Positions 50,605 to 58,941 of a DNA stretch of 64,000 bases are shown in pieces. Positions within the stretch are counted from its first letter, which is position 1, and each line of letters begins with the position of its first letter. The position numbers were made by a program, and so were the translations under genes. This DNA comes from Streptomyces omiyaensis (GTDB lineage Bacteria > Actinomycetota > Actinomycetes > Streptomycetales > Streptomycetaceae): contig NZ_BMVV01000025.1 in assembly GCF_014650895.1 (NCBI RefSeq), positions 56,821 through 120,820 on the forward strand, read 5' to 3'. The notes below the pieces were generated by a model. That model searched no databases. It had not been told where the DNA came from and saw only the letters and a list, made by a program, of their open reading frames with translations.

Positions 50605-52836
50605 TTACCGCTCCGGCGCGGTCAGGTCGTAGAAGGTGGCTCCGCCGACGGTCGTGGCGGTGTAGTTCTCCTGGACCCAGGCGCTGATCTCCGAGCTTCC
50701 GCCGACCCCGCCGCCGGGGCCGCCCGTGCCCCCGCCGCCGATGAAGTAGTGGATCCTCCCCTCGGCGACGTACCGCTGGAACCGGGCGAGGGTCGGGGAC
50801 GGGTCGCTGCCGTTGAAGCCGCCGATCGCCATGACCGGCTTCTCGGTGGCGAGCTGGTAACCGGCCGCGTTCTGCGCGCCGATCGCCGCGGCGGCCCAGG
50901 TGTACGCGTCGGCGTCCTGGAGCAGCTTCGCCTTCGCCTCCTCACCGACGCTCGCGCCGTTGAGGAGACCGCCCATGCCGCCGCCCACGCCGTCCCGCTC
51001 GCCGGCGTTCGGCATCCCGCCGGCGTTCGGCATCCCGGCGGCGTTCGGCATCCCGGCGGCGTTCGGCATCCCGGCGGCGTTCGGCATCCCGGCGGCGTTG
51101 GGCATCCCGCCGGCGTTCGGCATCCCGCCGGTGGGGGGCTGCTGGCCGCCCTGAGCGCCGCCGTCCGGGAAGCCGTCCGGGGCCTGCCCGTTCCGACCGC
51201 CGTCCGGGAAGCCGTTCGGGGGCTGCGCGCCGCCGTTCCGGCCGCCACCGCCGTCCATGCCGCGGCCCCCGCCGGGGAACTCGCCGCCGCCCGGGAAGCC
51301 GCCGCCCGGCCCCCGGCCGCCGAAGCCGGCGCCCGACGGCCCCGCCGTGACGATCGAGCCCTGATGACCGGTGGAGAGCGTCTCCAGGGTGTACGCGAAC
51401 GGGCCCGCGAGTCCCGCCGCCAGACCCAGGCCCGCCGCCGCGAGGCCGAGGCGCCGGTCGACCCGGCCCGCCGCGAGCAGCCCGAGCGCCGCCGCCGCGC
51501 CCGCGACCAGCACGGTCCAGCGCAGCCACGGCAGGTACTCCGGCGTACGGCCGAGCAGCACCCAGCCCCACCAGGCCGTCACGCCCACCGCGCCCGCGAG
51601 CGCCGCCGCGGCGGGAAGCCTGGTCCGCTCCTCCCACAGCACCGCCGCGCCCATGCCGATCAGGGCGGCGAGGTACGGGGCCAGCGCCACCGTGTAGTAC
51701 TCGTGGAAGATGCCGGCCATGAAGCTGAAGACGGCCAGCGTCATCAGCAGCGCCCCGCCCCACACCAGGAACGCGGCCCGGGCGGTGTCCGTGCGCGGCG
51801 CCCTCCAGGTGACGACGAGCCCGGCGAGGAGCAGCACCAGCGCGGCCGGCAGCAGCCAGGAGATCTGGCCGCCGACGGAGTCGCCGAACATGCGCAGCAG
51901 CCCGGCCTCGCCCCACCGGCCGCCCCCGCCGCCGGGTCCGCCCCCGCCGCCGACGCTGCCGACCTCGTCGCCGTTGATCCGGCCGAGGCCGTTGTAGCCG
52001 AAGGTCAGCTCCAGGAAGCTGTTGTTCTGCGAGCCGCCGATGTACGGGCGCGAGGCCGCCGGCCAGAGCTCGACGACCGCCACCCACCAGCCGCCGGAGA
52101 CGAGCAGCGCGAGCCCGGCGAGGCCCAGCTGCCCGAACCGCCGCAGCGGCCGCGCCGGGGCGCACACCGCGTACACGAGCGCGAGCGGCGGCAGGATCAG
52201 GAAGGCCTGGAGGGTCTTGGTCAGGAACGCGAAGCCGAAGGCCACGCCCGCACCGACCAGCCACTTCGCGGCCCCGTCGGCCTGCTCCAGGGCCCTCAGC
52301 ACCGCGTACACGGCCACGGTCATGAGGAGCGCGAGCAGCGCGTCCGGGTTGTTGAAGCGGAACATCAGCGCGGCGACCGGGGTCAGCGCGAGCACCACGC
52401 CCGCGATCAGCCCGGCGCCCGCCCCGAAGCGGCGGCGGACGGCCGCGTACAGCACGGCGACCGTGCCCACCCCCATCAGCACCTCGGGCAGCAGGATCTG
52501 CCAGGAGCCGAGGCCGAAGAGGCGGACGGAGAGCGCCATCGGCCAGAGCGCGGCCGGCGGCTTGTCGACGGTGATGGCGCCGGCCGCGTCGAGCGAGCCG
52601 AAGAAGAAGGCCTTCCAGCTCTCGCCGCCGGCCTGGACGGCCGCCGAGTAGAAGGAGTTGGCGTAGCCGGAGGCGCTCAGGTTCCACAGGTAGAGCGCGG
52701 TGGTGACGGCGAGGAGGCCGAGGAGGGCGGGGCGCACCCAGGGGGCGTCCTCGGGGCGGCCGCGCCACAGCCGGGCGAGCCGGGCGGGGGCCGCGGCCGG
52801 GGCGGCCGGGGTCGCGCGGGGGTTCGTTGCGGTCAT
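50605..52836 (-). CDS. GT39-type membrane glycosyltransferase with YkcA/B-like C-terminal domain
   Basis: A 743-residue polyprenyl-phosphate-sugar-dependent transferase. YANSFYSAAVQAGGESWKAFFFGSLDAAGAITVDKPPAALW is the PMT_2/ArnT-like start with the catalytic acidic residue in the first external loop; about 12 helices reach to about residue 500. RFNNPDALLALLMTVAVYA is typical. A Gly-rich external region contains seven six-residue G-M-P-N-A-(A/G) repeats. The C-terminal YkcA/B-like domain reads AYTWAAAAIGAQNAAGYQLATEKPVMAIGGFNGSDPSPTLARF. The ATG overlaps the stop of the upstream GT2/GtrA gene (ATGA), so a lipid-linked sugar made there may be used here. Confidence 0.9.
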   Translation of the reverse strand: MTATNPRATPAAPAAAPARLARLWRGRPEDAPWVRPALLGLLAVTTALYLWNLSASGYANSFYSAAVQAGGESWKAFFFGSLDAAGAITVDKPPAALWPMALSVRLFGLGSWQILLPEVLMGVGTVAVLYAAVRRRFGAGAGLIAGVVLALTPVAALMFRFNNPDALLALLMTVAVYAVLRALEQADGAAKWLVGAGVAFGFAFLTKTLQAFLILPPLALVYAVCAPARPLRRFGQLGLAGLALLVSGGWWVAVVELWPAASRPYIGGSQNNSFLELTFGYNGLGRINGDEVGSVGGGGGPGGGGGRWGEAGLLRMFGDSVGGQISWLLPAALVLLLAGLVVTWRAPRTDTARAAFLVWGGALLMTLAVFSFMAGIFHEYYTVALAPYLAALIGMGAAVLWEERTRLPAAAALAGAVGVTAWWGWVLLGRTPEYLPWLRWTVLVAGAAAALGLLAAGRVDRRLGLAAAGLGLAAGLAGPFAYTLETLSTGHQGSIVTAGPSGAGFGGRGPGGGFPGGGEFPGGGRGMDGGGGRNGGAQPPNGFPDGGRNGQAPDGFPDGGAQGGQQPPTGGMPNAGGMPNAAGMPNAAGMPNAAGMPNAAGMPNAGGMPNAGERDGVGGGMGGLLNGASVGEEAKAKLLQDADAYTWAAAAIGAQNAAGYQLATEKPVMAIGGFNGSDPSPTLARFQRYVAEGRIHYFIGGGGTGGPGGGVGGSSEISAWVQENYTATTVGGATFYDLTAPER
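51002..51127. repeat. 18-base minisatellite, seven units, in the GT39 gene
   Basis: Seven tandem 18-base units close to CCGGCGTTCGGCATCCCG, differing at a C/G in the second position and once TTC to TTG. On the coding strand each gives G-M-P-N-A-(A or G). Frame-neutral copy-number changes are expected. Confidence 0.93.
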
Positions 52837-54116
52837 CGGTCGGCCCCCGTGGGGTGTCGGCGCTCCGGGAAGACCCAGAGCCGGAAGAGCAGGAAGCGCA
52901 GCACGGTCGCGGCGAGGTTGGCGACGACCAGCACGGCGAGTTCGGTGGAGTGCGCCGGATCGCCGGTCGCGGCGCCGAGCGCGGCGAGCGAGCCGCTGGT
53001 CAGGGCGAGGCCGATGGCGAAGACCACGAGCCCCTGGGCCTGGTGGCGGACGGCCCGGTCCCGGCCCCGGACACCGAAGGTGAGCCGTCGGTTGGCGGCC
53101 GTGTTGGCGACGGCGGAGACCAGGAGCGCGGCGGCGTTGGCGATCTGGGCGCCGGCGCCGAGCCGGAAGAGCGAGTAGAGCGCGAGGTAGAAGAGGGTGG
53201 AGAGCACGCCGACCACGCAGAAGCCGACGAGCTGGCGGGCGAGCCCCCCGGGCACCCCGGTCAGGTCGCGGTCGCGCGGGTCGTCGCCGAAGGGCCGGGC
53301 GAGCCGGTCCAGCGGCAGCGAACCGGTCGCCAGCGCCCGTCCGACCCGCCAGACGCCCTTCAGGTCGTCGGTGGCGGTCCGCACGAGGTGCACGGTCGAG
53401 TCGGGGTCGTCGACCCAGTCGACCGGCACCTCGTGGATCCGCAGCCCGGCCCGCTCGGCGAGCACCAGCATCTCGGTGTCGAAGAACCAGCCGGTGTCCT
53501 CGACCATCGGCAGCAGCCGCTCGGCGACATCGCGCCGGATCGCCTTGAAGCCGCACTGGGCGTCGGAGAAGCGGGCGGCGAGCGAACCGCGCAGGATCAG
53601 GTTGTAGGCCCGGGAGATGAACTCCCGCTTGGGCCCGCGCACCACCCGCGAGGAGCGGGCGAGCCGGGAGCCGATGGCCAGGTCGGAGTGGCCGGAGATC
53701 AGCGGCGCGACGAGCGGGAGCAGCGCGTTGAGGTCGGTGGACAGGTCCACGTCCATGTAGGCGAGGACGGGGGCGTCGGAGGCCGACCACACGGTCCGCA
53801 GCGCCCGGCCGCGCCCCTTCTGCTCCAGTCGCACCGACCGCACCTCGGACAGTTCGGCGGCGAGGGCGGCGGCGAGGGCGGGGGTGGCGTCGGTGGAGGC
53901 GTTGTCGGCGACGGTGACGCGGAAGCCGTACGGGAAGGTGCGCCTCAGGTGCGCGTGGAGCCGGCGGACGCACGGCTCCAGGTCCTTCTCCTCGTTGTAG
54001 ACGGGGATCACCACGTCCAGAACGGGCCGCCCCGTTTCGCTCACCGGCAGGTGCTCCCGGGCGGGGAGGGTGCCGGGGGCCTGCGTCGCGGGCCCCGCGA
54101 GGGTGTGGGTTCGCAT
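52833..54116 (-). CDS. Fused GT2 glycosyltransferase and GtrA-like flippase
   Basis: A 427-residue two-domain membrane protein. Residues about 25-255 are a GT2 domain of the dolichol-phosphate-sugar synthase type: LDVVIPVYNEEKDLEPCV, VTVADNASTDATPALA, the metal motif AYMDVDLSTDLNAL, and ARFSDAQCGFKAIRRDVAERLLP. Residues about 290-420 are a GtrA-like four-helix domain (LVGFCVVGVLSTLFYLALYSLF to LWVFPERR), thought to flip polyprenyl-linked sugars. The start at 54116 follows AGGGTCGGGTGC; an ATG at 54146 is also in frame. It makes and flips the donor for the coupled GT39 enzyme. It starts 26 bases behind the sensor kinase. Confidence 0.9.
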   Translation of the reverse strand: MRTHTLAGPATQAPGTLPAREHLPVSETGRPVLDVVIPVYNEEKDLEPCVRRLHAHLRRTFPYGFRVTVADNASTDATPALAAALAAELSEVRSVRLEQKGRGRALRTVWSASDAPVLAYMDVDLSTDLNALLPLVAPLISGHSDLAIGSRLARSSRVVRGPKREFISRAYNLILRGSLAARFSDAQCGFKAIRRDVAERLLPMVEDTGWFFDTEMLVLAERAGLRIHEVPVDWVDDPDSTVHLVRTATDDLKGVWRVGRALATGSLPLDRLARPFGDDPRDRDLTGVPGGLARQLVGFCVVGVLSTLFYLALYSLFRLGAGAQIANAAALLVSAVANTAANRRLTFGVRGRDRAVRHQAQGLVVFAIGLALTSGSLAALGAATGDPAHSTELAVLVVANLAATVLRFLLFRLWVFPERRHPTGADR

Positions 54117-54142
54117 GCACCCGACCCTTGCCGGGCCCGCTG

Positions 54143-55723
54143 TCATGCCTGTGTGACGAGCCTGTGGTCATCCTGTGAGTCCGCCGCCGGGGCGGTCGGC
54201 GGCGCCGGGGCGGCGGCCGGGAAGCACACCCGGAAGACGGTCCGGCCGGGCACCGAGTCGACGCTCACCTCGCCGCCGTGGGCGGTGACGACGGCCCGCA
54301 CGATGGCGAGGCCGAGTCCGGTCGAGCCGGCCTGCCGGGAGCGGGAGGCGTCGCCGCGGGCGAAGCGCTCGAAGACGGCGGGCAGCAGCCCGGGCGGGAT
54401 GCCGGGGCCGTCGTCCTCCACTTCGACGACGAGGGCGGCGGGGCCCTCGCCGTGGACGCGGGCGGTGACGGTGGTCCCGGGCGGGGTGTGGGTCCGGGCG
54501 TTGGCGAGCAGGTTGACCAGCACCTGCTGGAGCCGGGCGGAGTCGCCCAGGACGGGCGCGGGCCCGGCCTCGTCGGGCAGTTCGAGGCGCCAGTGGTGGT
54601 CCGGGCCTGCGGCCCGGGCGTCCCCGAGGGCGTCCACGACCAGCGGGACGAGGTCGGTGGTCTCGTGCGAGAGGGGGCGGCCGGCGTCGAGCCGGGCGAG
54701 CAGCAGCAGGTCCTCCACCAGGCCCGTCATCCGGGTGGCCTCGGACTCGATCCGGCCGAGCGCGTGCCGGGTGTCGGGCCCGCACTCCTCCCCTCCGCGC
54801 CGGGTGAGTTCGGCGTAGCCGCGGATGGAGGCGAGCGGGGTGCGCAGTTCGTGACTGGCGTCGGCGACGAACTGCCGGACGCGGGTCTCGCTCTGCTGGC
54901 GGGCGTCGAGGGCCGCGTGGACGTGGTCGAGCATCCGGTTGAGCGCGGCACCGACCTGCCCGACCTCGGTCCGGGGGTCGGCCTCGGCCTCCGGGACCCG
55001 CTGGTGGAGGGCCACCTCGCCGCTGTGCAGCGGCAGCCGGGCGACCTGGGCGGCGGTGGCGGCGACCCGGCGCAGCGGACGCAGCGCGATCCGCACCAGG
55101 ACCGTCCCGGCGAGGGAGGCGGCGGCGAGGGAGGCGCCGGTGAGGCTCAGTTCGACGAGGACGAGGGTGGAGAGGGCGTTCTCGACCTCGGCGAGCGGGA
55201 TGCCGGTGAGGAAGGTGCCGTGGGCGCCCTCGGTATGGACGACCCGGTAGGAGCCGAGTCCGCCGGGCAGGTCGACGGTGTGCGGCCGGGAGTCGCGGGG
55301 CACGGCGGCGAGCGCGGCCTTCTGCGCCGGGTCCAGCGCCTCGACCGGGAAGCGGGGGCCGTCGGCCGTGCCGGTGCCGGGGACCTCCGTCGAGTACCCC
55401 GCCTCGGTGACCTCTCCTCCGTCCACGACGGCGCCGAGCGTCCCTATCGGGGAGCCCGGCGTCCCGAGGAAGGCGAGCGGCTGGCGGTCCCGGCCCCCCG
55501 GGGCGGGTCCGAGCGGTCCCGCCGGCGGCCCGGCGGCACGCTGGGCGAGACCGGTCAGCTGTTCGTCGGCCCGGTCGTAGAGGTAGGAGCGGTAGGCGAT
55601 GGTGGTGACCGTGCCGATGACGGCCGCGACGACCGCGATCAGCGCGACGGCGGAGACCACCAGCCGCGTCCGCAGCGACCACGGCCGCCCGGCGCGGCCG
55701 CGGAGGCGGGGACGGAGGGCCAT
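54143..55723 (-). CDS. Sensor histidine kinase (HisKA, TrcS/MprB-like)
   Basis: A 526-residue sensor. SLRTRLVVSAVALIAVVAAVIGTVTTIAYRSY is the first membrane helix. A roughly 130-residue extracytoplasmic sensing region, a second helix (about 190-212), a HAMP linker, and FVADASHELRTPLASIRGYAEL (phospho-accepting His) follow. The ATPase part has VLVNLLANARTHTPPGTTV (N box), DDGPGIPPGLLPAVFERF (G1/F boxes) and GSTGLGLAIVRAVVTAHGG (G2). It lies five bases behind the response regulator and is followed at once by glycosyltransferase genes, so an envelope signal probably controls surface glycosylation. Confidence 0.94.
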   Translation of the reverse strand: MALRPRLRGRAGRPWSLRTRLVVSAVALIAVVAAVIGTVTTIAYRSYLYDRADEQLTGLAQRAAGPPAGPLGPAPGGRDRQPLAFLGTPGSPIGTLGAVVDGGEVTEAGYSTEVPGTGTADGPRFPVEALDPAQKAALAAVPRDSRPHTVDLPGGLGSYRVVHTEGAHGTFLTGIPLAEVENALSTLVLVELSLTGASLAAASLAGTVLVRIALRPLRRVAATAAQVARLPLHSGEVALHQRVPEAEADPRTEVGQVGAALNRMLDHVHAALDARQQSETRVRQFVADASHELRTPLASIRGYAELTRRGGEECGPDTRHALGRIESEATRMTGLVEDLLLLARLDAGRPLSHETTDLVPLVVDALGDARAAGPDHHWRLELPDEAGPAPVLGDSARLQQVLVNLLANARTHTPPGTTVTARVHGEGPAALVVEVEDDGPGIPPGLLPAVFERFARGDASRSRQAGSTGLGLAIVRAVVTAHGGEVSVDSVPGRTVFRVCFPAAAPAPPTAPAADSQDDHRLVTQA

Positions 55724-55728
55724 GGGGC

Positions 55729-56484
55729 CTACTCCCCCGGCTTGATGAGGTAACCGGCCCCCCGCCGGGTGTGGATCATCGGCGGGCGCCCGGCGTCGAT
55801 CTTCCGCCGCAGGTAGGAGATGTAGAGCTCGACCACGTTGGCCTGGCCGCCGAAGTCGTACGACCACACCCGGTCGAGGATCTGCGCCTTGCTGAGCACC
55901 CGGCGCGGGTTGCGCATCAGGTACCGCAGCAGCTCGAACTCGGTCGCGGTCAGGTGGATCGAGTCGCCGCCCCGGGTGACCTCGTGACTGTCCTCGTCGA
56001 GGGTGAGGTCGCCGACCGCGAGCACCGACTCGCTGCGGGCCTGCGCCGCCCCGGAACGCCGGATCAGGCCGCGCAGCCGGGCCACGACCTCCTCCAGGCT
56101 GAAGGGCTTGGTGACGTAGTCGTCGCCCCCGGCCGTGAGTCCCGCGATCCGGTCCTCGACGGCGTCCTTCGCCGTGAGGAAGAGGACCGGCACCTCGGGC
56201 AGCTCGCGCCGGATCGAGCCGAGCAGGCTGAGCCCGTCGGCGTCCGGGAGCATGATGTCCAGGATGACGACGTCGGGCCGGAACTCGCGCACGGCCCGCA
56301 GGGCGCCCGCTCCGTCCCCGGCACTGCGGACCTGCCAGCCCTCGTAGCGCAGGGCCATGGAGAGCAGTTCGGAGAGGGAGGCCTCGTCGTCCACGACGAG
56401 GACGCGGACGGCGGTGCCGTCGGCACGGAGCAGATCGGCGCGGGTGCCGCGGCGGGCTGAAGTGCTGCGAGTGGTGACGGTCAT
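55729..56484 (-). CDS. OmpR-family response regulator
   Basis: A 251-residue regulator. The receiver has Asp32 and Asp33, the phospho-acceptor Asp76 in VVILDIMLPDADG, and the Lys in YVTKPFSLEEVVARLRGL. The winged helix reads LTATEFELLRYLMRNPRRVLSKAQILDRVWSYDFGGQANVVELYISYLRRKI and GAGYLIKPGE. It is close to actinobacterial TrcR/TcrA-type regulators. It begins the operon regulator-kinase-GT2/GtrA-GT39. Two ParB sites lie 80-130 bases upstream of its start, in or next to its promoter. Confidence 0.95.
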   Translation of the reverse strand: MTVTTRSTSARRGTRADLLRADGTAVRVLVVDDEASLSELLSMALRYEGWQVRSAGDGAGALRAVREFRPDVVILDIMLPDADGLSLLGSIRRELPEVPVLFLTAKDAVEDRIAGLTAGGDDYVTKPFSLEEVVARLRGLIRRSGAAQARSESVLAVGDLTLDEDSHEVTRGGDSIHLTATEFELLRYLMRNPRRVLSKAQILDRVWSYDFGGQANVVELYISYLRRKIDAGRPPMIHTRRGAGYLIKPGE

Positions 56485-56566
56485 GGACCCACGCTCGCCG
56501 CCGCCGCTGAGATCCCCCTTGCGCTTTCCTGTGAATTCCCTGAGAAAGCAGCGCGGCCCGCCCGTC

Positions 56567-56580
56567 GTTTCACGTGAAAC
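56567..56580. promoter_or_regulatory. ParB-binding site parS, copy 1
   Basis: GTTTCACGTGAAAC, a perfect match to the Streptomyces parS consensus and a perfect palindrome, in the gap between the response regulator gene and the amidohydrolase gene. Confidence 0.9.
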
Positions 56581-56592
56581 GACGCGGCCCTC

Positions 56593-57495
56593 TCAGGGTT
56601 TCACGTGAAACAACGCGGCCCCGTTGTCGTGCAGGACGGACCGCATCCAGGCGTCCCCGAGCCCCAGCCGTTCGAGGGCGTGGAGCTGGTGGAGGTACGG
56701 GTAGGGGATGTTCGGGAAGTCGGAGCCGAGCAGGACCCGGTCCTGGAGACCCCCCAGCCGCTTGAGCGCGTCGGGCGGGAAGGGCGCGAGCCGCTCGCTG
56801 AAGTCCGTGAAGGCCATGGTGGTGTCCAGACACACGCCCGGGTACCGCTCCGCGAGCCCGAGGAAGTCCTCGTACTCCGGCATCCCCATGTGCGCGACGA
56901 TCAGCCGCAGTCGCGGGTACCGGGCGAGCAGCCGCCCGGCCGGTCCGGGCCCGGTGAAGGCGCCGGGCGCGGGGCCCGAGCCGCAGTGGACGACGACGGG
57001 CGTCCCGCTGTCGGCGAGCAGCCCCCACACGTCGTCGAGCAGCGGATCGTTCGGGTCGAAGCCGCCGACCTGGACGTGCACCTTGAAGACCCGGGCGCCC
57101 TCGTCGAGGGCCTGCCGCACGTACGCGGCGACTCCGGGCTCGGGGAAGAAGGTCGCCGTGTGCAGGCAGTCGGGCGTCCGGGCGGCGAACTCCGCGGCCC
57201 AGGAGTTGAGCCAGGCGCCCATCCCGGGCTTGTGCGGATAGAGCATCGAGGTGAAGGCGAGCACCCCGAAGCCGCGCAGCAGTTCGACCCGCCGGTCCTC
57301 CTCCTCGCGGTAGGTGATGGGCCAGGGCTGCCCGGTCATCGGACCCACCGCGTCGAAGTAGGCCCAGACCTTGTCGAGGACGTTCTTCGGCATGAAGTGG
57401 GTGTGCACGTCGACGAGCCCGGGCAGCCCGAGCCGCGCGGCGAACGCCCGGATCGCCTCGGCCTCCTGGAGGCCGCCCGCGTCACCCCCGGTCAA
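56593..57495 (-). CDS. Amidohydrolase-family metal enzyme
   Basis: A 300-residue amidohydrolase_2-type TIM-barrel protein. LVDVHTHFMPKNVLDKVW carries the H-x-H metal ligands. VFKVHVQVGGFDPNDP has the next His, VVVHCGSGPAPG another, LRLIVAHMGMPEYEDFLGLAERYPGVCLDTT the following, and VLLGSDFPNIPYPY the metal Asp. These are features of decarboxylase/hydrolase members such as ACMSD-like enzymes. I place the start at a TTG (57495) with GGAG seven bases upstream, overlapping the preceding stop by 14 bases. The only later in-frame start would remove part of the H-x-H site. The 3' end contains a parS site. Confidence 0.87.
   Translation of the reverse strand: MTGGDAGGLQEAEAIRAFAARLGLPGLVDVHTHFMPKNVLDKVWAYFDAVGPMTGQPWPITYREEEDRRVELLRGFGVLAFTSMLYPHKPGMGAWLNSWAAEFAARTPDCLHTATFFPEPGVAAYVRQALDEGARVFKVHVQVGGFDPNDPLLDDVWGLLADSGTPVVVHCGSGPAPGAFTGPGPAGRLLARYPRLRLIVAHMGMPEYEDFLGLAERYPGVCLDTTMAFTDFSERLAPFPPDALKRLGGLQDRVLLGSDFPNIPYPYLHQLHALERLGLGDAWMRSVLHDNGAALFHVKP
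56598..56611. promoter_or_regulatory. ParB-binding site parS, copy 2
   Basis: A second perfect GTTTCACGTGAAAC, 31 bases from the first. The ten bases after each copy also match (RACGCGGCCC), showing local duplication. This copy lies within the last codons of the amidohydrolase gene, encoding its C-terminal F-H-V-K-P. Confidence 0.9.
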
Positions 57496-57817
57496 AGCCG
57501 TAGCTCCGCTCGATCTTGCCGATGTGGACGCTGTACGCCTCGTACCAGTGCGCGCGTCCGTGCTTCTTCGCCGCCGCGTGCACGGAGTCGAGGCGCCAGG
57601 CGTCGAGGGCCTCCAGGTCGCGGAAGTAGGCCACGGTGATGCCGAGGCCACCGGGGGTGCGGGCGGACTCGTGTCCGAGGAACCCCGGGACGGTGGCGAC
57701 CCGCTCGCTCAGCTCGGCGGCGGTGTCGGCGTACCCCTCGGGGGCGTCGGGGCGTAGGGAGGTGAACACGGCGGTGTAATAGGGAGGTTCGAGTCCGGAG
57801 ATCGGCTTCTGCGTCAT
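57482..57817 (-). CDS. Antibiotic biosynthesis monooxygenase-like (ABM) protein
   Basis: A 111-residue dimeric ferredoxin-like protein. YYTAVFTSLRPDAPEGYADTAAELSERVATVPGFLGHESAR is the usual ABM first half, and GLGITVAYFRDLEALDAWRLDSVHAAAKKHGRAHWYEAYSVHIGKIER completes it with the H-x-x-A-x-x-x-G/R-x-x-W-Y motif. Members are cofactor-free oxygenases or haem-degrading-type proteins; many are uncharacterised. The ATG at 57817 follows GAGGGTGATCAC. Its end overlaps the amidohydrolase start by 14 bases, so the two may act in one pathway. Confidence 0.85.
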   Translation of the reverse strand: MTQKPISGLEPPYYTAVFTSLRPDAPEGYADTAAELSERVATVPGFLGHESARTPGGLGITVAYFRDLEALDAWRLDSVHAAAKKHGRAHWYEAYSVHIGKIERSYGFDRG

Positions 57818-57904
57818 GTGATCACCCTCGCCGGGCGGAGCGGCCGGTGTCCACGGGCGCCGGTCAAAGGGATCCAAGACTTTACGCACGGCGGTCGCGG
57901 CCGG

Positions 57905-58777
57905 TCAGAACAGTCCGTCCTGCTCCGTCCTGGCCTCCGGGGCGCCGCCGACCGGCACGCTCCAGGGCTCGCCCTCGCCGGCCCGGGCGAGGCCCCACCC
58001 ACCGAGCAGCCGCCCGTCGAGCACGAGGTGGCGCCCGTCGGGGACGCCCAGGTGGAGGTCGGGTCCGGCGGCGGCCAGCACCCGCCCGGTGACGACCCCG
58101 CCCTCGACGAGTTCGGCGACGGTCCCGTCGAGCGGGGGCAGCGCGCCAAGGCCGAAGAGCTCCCCGTGGTCGTGCGCGGTGAACGGCAGCGCCTCCAGGG
58201 TCTCGCCCCAGCCGCCGACGCCGAGGGCGCGCGCGTGCAGCTCGGCGAGCTCCGCGGCCCGGGCCCCGGCGTCCGGCGGGCCGACCCGCAGCGCCCGCTT
58301 CCGCTCGTACGCCACCCGGTCGGGCACGCCGAGCGCCTGGCGCAGCACCTCCTCGGTCCGCCGGGCGCCCATCAGCGGTCCGCGTCCGAGCCAGCAGAAG
58401 GCGACGGCCCCCTGTTCGCGCAGGCGCGTGTCGCCCCGGTGTTCCCCGGTGATGCCGGCCTTGACGGTGCCGGGTCCGAACCAGGCGAGGTAGACGCGGT
58501 AGGGCCGGGGGTCGTCGGCGAAGGTGTCGGCGGCGACGGAGTGGGCCCGGTCGAGCCGCGCGCAGTCGGCGCAGAGCCCGCCGGTGGAGCGCCCCGGCAC
58601 GGCGGCGCCGACGGGGCAGGCGTTGCCCCGCGCCCCGGCGCAGGCCCGGCCGCCCACGGCCCGGAAGGCGAGCGGCCGCCCGTACACGACGGGGCTCACC
58701 CGCCCGCCCCACCAGCGCAGCCCGGCGGAGCCCCCGCTCCACCCGACGCCACCGCTCCGCCACACGACCCCGGCCAC
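57905..58777 (-). CDS. DUF2797 family protein
   Basis: A 290-residue protein of the DUF2797 family. A Cys cluster near the N-terminus (C-x7-C-x14-C-x2-C, ending GLCADCARLDRAHSVA) suggests zinc binding. RPYRVYLAWFGPGTVKAGIT and AFCWLGRGPLMGARRTEEVLRQALGVPDRV resemble a GIY-YIG-like arrangement (V-Y-L-A-x-F-G, K-A-G-I-T, then E-x-x-L), which has been suggested for this family. The start is uncertain: the GTG at 58777 follows AGGAG; a GTG at 58765 is also possible, and the longer frame upstream is low-complexity. No function is established. Confidence 0.7.
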   Translation of the reverse strand: MAGVVWRSGGVGWSGGSAGLRWWGGRVSPVVYGRPLAFRAVGGRACAGARGNACPVGAAVPGRSTGGLCADCARLDRAHSVAADTFADDPRPYRVYLAWFGPGTVKAGITGEHRGDTRLREQGAVAFCWLGRGPLMGARRTEEVLRQALGVPDRVAYERKRALRVGPPDAGARAAELAELHARALGVGGWGETLEALPFTAHDHGELFGLGALPPLDGTVAELVEGGVVTGRVLAAAGPDLHLGVPDGRHLVLDGRLLGGWGLARAGEGEPWSVPVGGAPEARTEQDGLF

Positions 58778-58828
58778 CTCCCGACTCCTCCCCCAGTCTC
58801 CGCCACCCCCGCCGGCTTCCTCCTCTCC

Positions 58829-58911
58829 CCGCGGCCTTCCGCCCCCCTCCCGGCCGCTTCCCGCTCCTCCCCGCGGCTTCCGCCCCCCTCCCGGCCGCTT
58901 CCCGCTCCTCC
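58829..58911. repeat. 41/42-base tandem repeat upstream of the DUF2797 gene
   Basis: A pyrimidine-rich unit starting CCGCGGCCTTCCGCCCCCC (58829-58870) is repeated once with a one-base deletion at 58871-58911, and a partial third copy follows. It lies between the DUF2797 and Bro-N genes. Confidence 0.85.
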
Positions 58912-58941
58912 AGGCCGCCTCCGCCCCCGTCCTCCGGCCGC

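Noticed and set aside
51002..51127. CRISPR-like regular repeats
   Set aside because: The units are directly adjacent without spacers and lie inside a reading frame; this is a protein-coding minisatellite. No cas gene is present in the window.
56536..56549. A third parS site in the 31-base register
   Set aside because: The 14 bases here match the consensus at too few positions; only the flanking GCGCGGCCC keeps the period.
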